DNA of 64,000 nucleotides from Merluccius polli (taxonomy: Eukaryota; Chordata; Actinopteri; Gadiformes; Merlucciidae): contig JAOPHQ010005712.1 of the NCBI GenBank assembly GCA_030340625.1, positions 119,501-183,500 on the forward strand, read 5' to 3'. Within the stretch, counting starts at the first letter, position 1, and the number at the start of each line of letters is the position of its first letter. The notes under the pieces are model-generated. The model made no database searches and had not been told where the DNA came from. It saw only the letters and a program-made list of their open reading frames with translations. A program made the position numbers and the translations under genes. This document shows, piece after piece, positions 57,966 to 64,000 of the stretch.

Positions 57966-60900
57966 GTGCGTGTGCGTGCGTCGTACCGAGTTGTCCTCCG
58001 AGTCGGAGGTCTGGGAGGTGATGACGGGGTTAAAGCTGCTGGGAGACAGCGGGCTCAGCTTCTTCCTCATGGCTCGGATCTGCAGCAGCGCTCGGAACGC
58101 TGCCAACGCAAACACAACGACGACATCGATCACAGAAAGACGGTATCCCATGTAGGACACACACAGTATCGTGTTTTAAATTTGTAACTACCATTTGAAA
58201 CTACTATATTAATTTAGCAGCCGCTTGTATCCAAAGCGATTTACAGTGAATCCAGACATTAAGTGGTCATTAAGTAGGGTAGTGGTTTCGGCATTTTGCT
58301 CAAGGGTGCCAACAGGTTAGACTGTGGACATTGGGGGATCAAACTCGGTGATGTTTGCTCTCTAAAAACCGTATTATGTTCACGATCTGAATGAAGTCAT
58401 GTATAAGTCATATCTTTCTGTCTAGGGGAGGACAAAATGCTTAGTCTGCGGTGGTGAAAGGAGCGAGGACTCACGCAGTCGGCATATGGGGCAGCAGTTG
58501 GCCTGGTAGCGTAGCGTGTCGGCGCAGGCGTTGCACAGACACAGGTGGCGGCAGGGCAGGATGAGCGTGTCGCGGATGTCCGACAGACACACCACGCACT
58601 CGGCGCTGTTGTCGCTGATCTCGTCGTCCACCACCTGCAGAAGCAGCAGATATTAAAGGGGGGGGGGGGGGGGGGGGCTGAAATTTGTTTTGTCCACCAA
58701 CATCTGCCTATAATATTAATGTCACGGTGAATGAATGCGCATTGCACCATACTATGGTGGTTGTTAATCATATACAGGACACCTTTATGAGACCTTTCAA
58801 AGCTTTTCAATTATTTTCTCCCATGGAAAATGTCTCATCAAATATCCATAGCGTATAAGTCAGCAATCTCCCATGACCGACTCTAGGCGTGGTACCGACC
58901 CCGGGGTGGAGAAACCCTGGGGTCAGCTATTCACCCTGGCATTGGTAGACGCCCAAACGGAAGAGGTTTATCTCCGACTGCTAGCCTGTCGGAAGAACCC
59001 GGTAACGCAAGGAGTGCCGGCCGCCGCGTTGTACCTTGGATTCTTGGCTGTTGTATTTGTTCTCGATGCCATATATCTCCTGCAGCAGGTAGCTGACTCC
59101 GTCCACCTGGGGAGAGGAACGGCTTTGAGAACAAAACACAATCCTGGGCCATGTGGGACCGGAGGGAACATTCCAGGCGGGGCTGGCTTTGGGTTTATCC
59201 AGGTCAACAAGACAACAGCCGTACACACAAACGAATGATAGGGAGGGCGGGGGGGGGGGGGGGGGGGGGGGTATGGGTGGGTGGGTGGGTGGGTGGAGGC
59301 GGGTGGGGGCGTTTTACACTTACCACTTGTTTCTGCTTCAACGGTTTCACACAGAAGCTGCCATCCATGTGCTGCCAAAGACACCACATGACTCTTCAGA
59401 TTACAGATACACTTCTTCATAGACTGTAGATGTATGAGACACTGTTCAAATGTTGTTGCTTTTTATGATTTTTTGACCCAATTTGGGTGTGATGTTTTAC
59501 CTCATTTTCCTCTTATTCAATAACAATAACTAGCACCAGTTGCTGCTATTCAACATCTTGTCTGTATCAACAGGACCATTTTTCTTACCTTCTCAAATGT
59601 CGCCAGTAGTACGTGAGAGTGGCCCATATGCTCTGCAATGGAAAATGACAGAAATATGCTTATACCTTTGTTGGCGTATATGTATCAGACGTGTCTCTGT
59701 TTACGCCTTGTGTAGACACCAGATATACACAGATTGTGTTGATCACACCTAGAATTAACATTGGGCTCCTGTTTCCATCTCCCCCACCCACATGAAAATA
59801 ACAGCACATCCACACAGCAGTGGCGAGCCCTGATATATTCAAAGCTCTAGCAGTGGTATGCATCCATCGTGCCTTAGTCGAGATGTTTACAGGTAATATG
59901 CAAAAACATGTAGCCATGACAACAACAAATGTGCGAGTAATTGTGAGTAACAAATGAGTCCTGGAATGCATTACATCACCGAATGGCTACACGGTGTTTC
60001 CTTTGTGATAAAACACACACCTGGCTATTTAGCTGGACAGATGTTTTGCTAACTACAACCGAAGGCCCATTTCAATGGTGAGAAAAACACTGAGGGTTGA
60101 CTCATACAGACAGGAAGCTGGTGGTAACTGACCTTCCCCCTCATCTACCACAGCCTGCACCACCATCGGGAAGACCTCCTTGTCCATGTCAAACAGCAGC
60201 TATCCACCAGAAGAGGGAAGGAATCAGATCTTTATTATCAGAGGTGGAAAGTAACAAATTACAATGACTCCTGTTATTGTAATTGAGTAGGTTTTTTGTA
60301 TACTTTTTATACAAGTCATATTTTTAATCAGTAATTTTACTTTTCCCTAAGTATATATTATTTGAAGTAATGTACTTTGCTACATTTTAAATCGCAGAGT
60401 AAAATCAATCCAGAATCTGTCCAATCCATTGGCTCTGGCTCACTGCAGTGCAACGAGAATACGTTGCCGCTGAATCACAAAGGAGATGGAGACAGATCAG
60501 TTGGAAAACCCTTCTGCAGACCTAAATCGAACTGAAATCCCATCGGATTTGATTGAAGATATAACTCCCCCCACCAAAGAAAAAGTAAAGTAACTTTTAC
60601 TGAGTACATTTTAAATTAGCCTTATATTACTGCTGTTAAAGTAGACTTTAACAGCAGTAATTTGACTTCTACTTAAGTCCAATTGCGTCAAAGTAACAGT
60701 ACTTCTACCTAAGCCTATTTTTTTTACTCTTTCCACCTCTGTTTTGTGATTATTTTTTATTGTTGTCAGCTTACTATGTTGTGCTGTAGGCTACAAAACT
60801 CATCTCACAAAATATGTTTTGCGCTGTTGATTTTGTAGGGCCAGGAATACACGGGTACACAGGAGCCTACCTCCTCGTCGGCCCATTCGCTGAGGTTGAC

Positions 60901-62002
60901 GGAGTGGGAGGGCAGACAGAACTGCTGGCTGACTCCTCTCTTAAAGTGCACCGTCTCTGACTGCAGAGAGCTGTCCTGGGGTAGGTAACTGCATGGAGAG
61001 AGGGCCAATCAATCACACCGTCTGCCAGCGAGGGCTGACCAAGGCATGACACACAATTCAGGATCCAATTAAAATGTAATATTATGTTTGATTACCTAAA
61101 GTATCATACTACACTATCAACATCATGAATTCCAATTATTAATTTTTCTTAAAGATTGAGTAATTACATGTATGTAATAACTGAACAAGTGAAAGTGTCA
61201 TGAATGATACCTACATTTTCCCCAAATCAAAACATTACATATAATCATCTAATACTGACCAGTTGTGTTGCACAAGCCTCCCACACACTTACATTGGCAC
61301 TCCATTGTGGAACTCTTCCATCGCTTGGTAGTAGATGGTTATGGCCACCTGTGTGTCGGCGTCAAACGTGAACTCGATGTTATAACAGGCCCTGTTCTTC
61401 ACCGCCTCGTCTTCGCCCGGCAACTTCAGGTCCTCGCTGCACCTGCGGGAGGGTGGGGGTGGGAGGAGGGAGGTGGAAGGGGAGAAAAATCACAGAAGGC
61501 CATTTAAGGCTCAGAATGGGACAGTGCCGTCCGTCTCTGGTGGAGCCCAGCATTGCAATTCCTGTTTTCTGGTTGGCTTCAATTAGTGCCGAGTGAAGTC
61601 CCCAGCCTTGTTTAAATTTGAATGATAATCATTAAAAAAAAATGGCAGGCTTGGATGATGGCAGAGAGACAGAGGTCCATTAGGAAAACATAATCACAAA
61701 CGCCATTAAATTGCATCCGGGCACTCAATGATAATGCATAATTTACACCTGGTGTCTTGGCCTATTAGCCTGAAGCCTGTCTTATAGCCTACATATATAT
61801 ATATATGTATATATATAGAACCAAGATGGCCGCTAGGTGAATTAGGCCCATTAGCAAACCCAATGTGGGAGTGCTGCACATGGGTGGGGGGGGGGGGCGT
61901 TTGGTTTATGTACCGTACAAGCCGCAGTGTGTCCTTGCGGATGTTTATAAGGCTCCTCAGCGTTTTCACCGGTTCCTGAGGAGGAGGGGCCGCATAGGGG
62001 AA
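50154..62002 (-). CDS. rnf157: RNF157, Mahogunin-family RING E3 ubiquitin ligase (5' end outside window)
   Basis: In-phase exons: 62002-61914, 61442-61293, 60988-60871, 60199-60133, 59632-59589, 59371-59324, 59106-59035, 58634-58475 (RING), 58099-57987, 57515-57286, 56330-56222, 56117-56009, 55481-55258, 54834-54772 and 54644-54596, with a likely last exon at 50274-50154. Landmarks are YAAPPPQEPVKTL and SLPSHSVNLSEWADEE-type segments of the MGRN1/RNF157 N-terminal domain, then GVSYLLQEIYGIENK. The C3HC4 RING follows (CVVCLSDIRDTLILPC, CRHLCLC, CPIC), then FRALLQIRAMRKKLSPLSPS. The long Ser-rich tail has EHIPPGYEAVSLLEALNG and SENLTLSSSGAIDQSSC, and points to RNF157 rather than MGRN1. The putative terminal exon ends GPETREAQGPKHPRCGPLIM. 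The exon joining 54596 to 50274 was not identified with confidence. A 51391-51357 candidate fits the phase but runs into TAG. The family ubiquitinates cytosolic substrates; RNF157 is mainly neuronal. Confidence 0.9.
56410..56460. repeat. (AGG)n trinucleotide repeat in an rnf157 intron
   Basis: About 15 AGG units from 56415 to 56458. Confidence 0.95.
57562..57715 (+). mobile_element. tRNA-derived SINE in an rnf157 intron
   Basis: A Pol III box A-like GGCTCAACTGGGAGAG and box B-like GGTTCAATTCC are spaced as in a tRNA. They are followed by a LINE-like tail containing GCTTTGGATAAAAGCGTCCA and a short AT-rich end. Similar tail fragments occur at about 32005-32030. Confidence 0.75.
57920..57980. 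repeat. (GT)n microsatellite bordering an rnf157 exon
   Basis: The GT tract ends only about 7 bp from the donor of the exon ending at 57987. Other long (GT/CA)n tracts are at 55493-55522, 55935-55971 and 56190-56220. Confidence 0.9.
58205..58350 (+). mobile_element. Degraded interspersed repeat in an rnf157 intron
   Basis: The motifs ATCCAAAGCGATTTACAGTG and GGGGGATCAAACTC are characteristic of widespread fish repeats. A similar sequence (CCAAAGTGACTTACG) is seen at 41430-41520. Confidence 0.45.
59249..59310. repeat. G-run and (GGGT)n tract near an rnf157 exon
   Basis: About 20 G residues are followed by GGTGGGTGGGT repeats. On the minus strand this is a C-rich polypyrimidine tract just downstream of the 59324 exon. 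Confidence 0.9.
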
Positions 62003-62099
62003 CTGAAAGAAAGAAAAAAAACACCCACAGACGTCAGACGTTTTATTTATTCAAACCTGTGCTTTGAGGAGCCCACACAATGAATGTATGAATAAGTAC

Positions 62100-64000
62100 A
62101 AGGTGTCCATGCCTATTTATAGCTTTGAGAAACAATGTGATTCTTCCTCTGTACCTTTCTACCCCGGTAGTCATTTTCCAACCGGGGCCCCCTGGCTGGC
62201 TGTAAGAGGGCATGTCCACGGAGGCAGTACATGCTGAACAATGTGGTTTCTTGATGTTTAGTACATGTTATGATCTTGGGTGGCCCTAGCGAGATTGGAG
62301 CACATTCATGCGGTCCTCCTTGGCAGAGGTCGGGAAACCTCTGTGCTCCTTTAGCATACCAATTTGGGTTTCGAAAAACATGTCTACACCGACACAGACT
62401 ATTCCAGAAGTGTCACCTTGTCAGCACGTTTCACACACGGTGCTAAAAAGTGCCGAAACCAGCTCACACCGGGTCTTCCTCATTTACCTGGAGCCTGAGG
62501 CCGATGCCACAGATCGGCATCGTTCACAGAGCAGCAGCACCCATGGAAAACCCAGAGAGGCAACACAAACCGGGTTTAGTGGCAGTGGTGTTTATCTGGT
62601 GTCCTTACCATGTCTATCTGCATGCACATACACACACATACACACATACACACACACACTGCACGGAGGGATTCCATATAGGACAACTTATTATATTTGC
62701 TCATGGGCACATGAGCAAAACAGATTAGAAACATTGGGAGGGAAGACAGGTGCAAGAGACCAGCAATAGGACTAGCACCTTTCCAGGGCTCTTCAGAAAC
62801 AGTCTAGGCATTTATAATGATTAGCCCTATACATCGTGGAAAAGAAGGAGGATTTAAATGTGGTGGCCATGGTCGACCCGTCTAGGAGTCTACAAAGGCT
62901 TCGTCAATATATAGATATAGACACATTTTCATTGGTCCATCATCATGTTGTTCACACATTTCATCAGCACATGTTAGATTTGAAATGAGGTCAATCCACC
63001 CAGAGCGTGATTATCACCACAGACTTACATTGATCACTTCTATATTCATATAGTCTAGATGATGCTGTGTTCGCCCTGCGTTCTTCTTTCCCTCGTGCGT
63101 GTGATTTCCTATTCCACAGCTAATAACAGACGCGGCTCAGGGAGTGAATTAGCATTTTGTTTCAACCTGTGCCAATTAGCAGATGGGCGGTGCGGGTGTG
63201 AGTGGATAGCCAGTTAGTCTAGAACTAGGCTTCATGCTAATTCCCATCGATCAGTTCCAGAAAATTGTCCTGTAATTGGACTTTCGGTGCTGACGGTAGA
63301 TTTATGGGCGCCGTAGCTGCAGTGTCGTTCACTGAGAACGCACTAAGATCGAGCAGAAGCCATTTATATTCTACGTGCTGTCGGTCATCACGTCGCTATG
63401 GCAACAGGCCGTAGCGGTAACTGTAGAGCTGATACAACATGCTTATCTAAACCTCATGCGTGTTTCGTTCCAACCAGAATTTAAAAAAAAAATCGATCGA
63501 TAGACAGATGGTCTATCATTGCTATTAATATTATTATTATTATCTTATTTTCTTCATAAATGTCATAACCCTGGGCCTATACTGCTCGGAGCTCACCTCC
63601 CACTGTTAACTAAACACAGGTCTTTTGAACAACCATGATTTGCAAATCCTCAGTTCCTTTTCCCAGTTCCTTGTTTTTGTTTTTGAAGGTAGAAGAAGCT
63701 GACTGTGGGAAAGGAGAGCTGAGAAGACTGGCTCTCTGTGAGGGACGATGGGGGGCAAGGAGGGGTGGGGGGGGGGGCATGGCATCCAGGGGAGGATGTG
63801 GTTAGATACCCCCACACTGCTCGCCTTCACCTAGGGCCGGGGAAAGGAATCTTGGCCCTGCGGTGTGTGTGTGTGTGTGTGTGTCTGTGTGTGTCTGTGT
63901 GTGTGTGTGTGTGTCTGTGTGTGTCTGTGTGTCTGTGTGTGTGTGTGTGTGCCTCCCTGTGTATGTTTAGCTGTGAATAGCACAGTATTTAACATCTGGT
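62100..64000. other. rnf157 upstream intron, no further exon seen
   Basis: This probably belongs to a large 5' intron of rnf157. I found no match to the earlier coding exons expected upstream. A (CA)n-like tract lies at 62630-62660 and an imperfect (GT)n at 63863-63950. Confidence 0.5.

Noticed and set aside
58422..58634. MGRN1 rather than RNF157 for the RING gene
   Set aside because: The Ser-rich tail with EHIPPGYE and SENLTLSSSGA and the FRALLQIRAMRKKL context match RNF157 more closely than MGRN1 from memory; a tree would settle it.

Overview
The window reads as a stretch of ray-finned (teleost) fish nuclear genome. The reasons are compact multi-exon vertebrate genes with canonical GT-AG introns (rnf157 and a tandem 5-HT3-like receptor cluster), dense (CA/GT)n and (AT)n microsatellites, tRNA-derived SINE fragments, and nested hAT, Harbinger and Ginger DNA transposons. 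I cannot name the species.

The left 29 kb is transposon territory. Positions 171-5010 hold a PIF/Harbinger element: a decayed transposase on + and a MADF-type accessory gene on -. A deletion derivative of the same family lies directly upstream. The accessory gene is broken by a hAT element that itself contains a second hAT element, both with exact 8-bp target duplications. Positions 6896-14047 hold a minus-strand, intron-rich gene. I could splice it by hand into an integrase (zinc finger, DD35E core, GPY/F motif) followed by a Ulp1/C48 cysteine-protease domain, which is the architecture of Ginger1-type transposons. A hAT element with a nearly open transposase sits inside one of its GC-AG introns. 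Positions 14175-20745 are a ~77-bp satellite with a four-monomer higher-order repeat, split by a 5.4-kb hAT element whose ZMYM1/TTF-type transposase looks intact (about 778 codons). Positions 21134-28935 hold an old hAT remnant cut by a CpG-rich non-autonomous hAT, then a 6.3-kb ZNF862-like hAT transposase pseudogene with two further insertions.

Positions 30-46 kb carry three minus-strand pentameric ligand-gated channel genes of the 5-HT3 type, in head-to-tail order with the same exon plan. Gene C (46276-40235) splices to an open frame of 466 codons. Gene B (39212-34518) is complete except for one extra base in its third exon. Gene A (34215-30973) is a pseudogene with an in-frame stop, a lost splice donor, a Cys-loop Cys replaced by Ser and no TM4 exon. 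The TM1-TM3 exons and adjacent introns of B and C are nearly identical, which suggests recent gene conversion. All three lack the loop-B tryptophan used for serotonin binding in 5-HT3A.

Positions 50-62 kb carry most of rnf157 (a Mahogunin-family RING E3 ligase) on the minus strand. Its first exons lie beyond the right edge. The rest of 46.3-50.1 kb and 62.0-64.0 kb shows microsatellites and no gene I can support.
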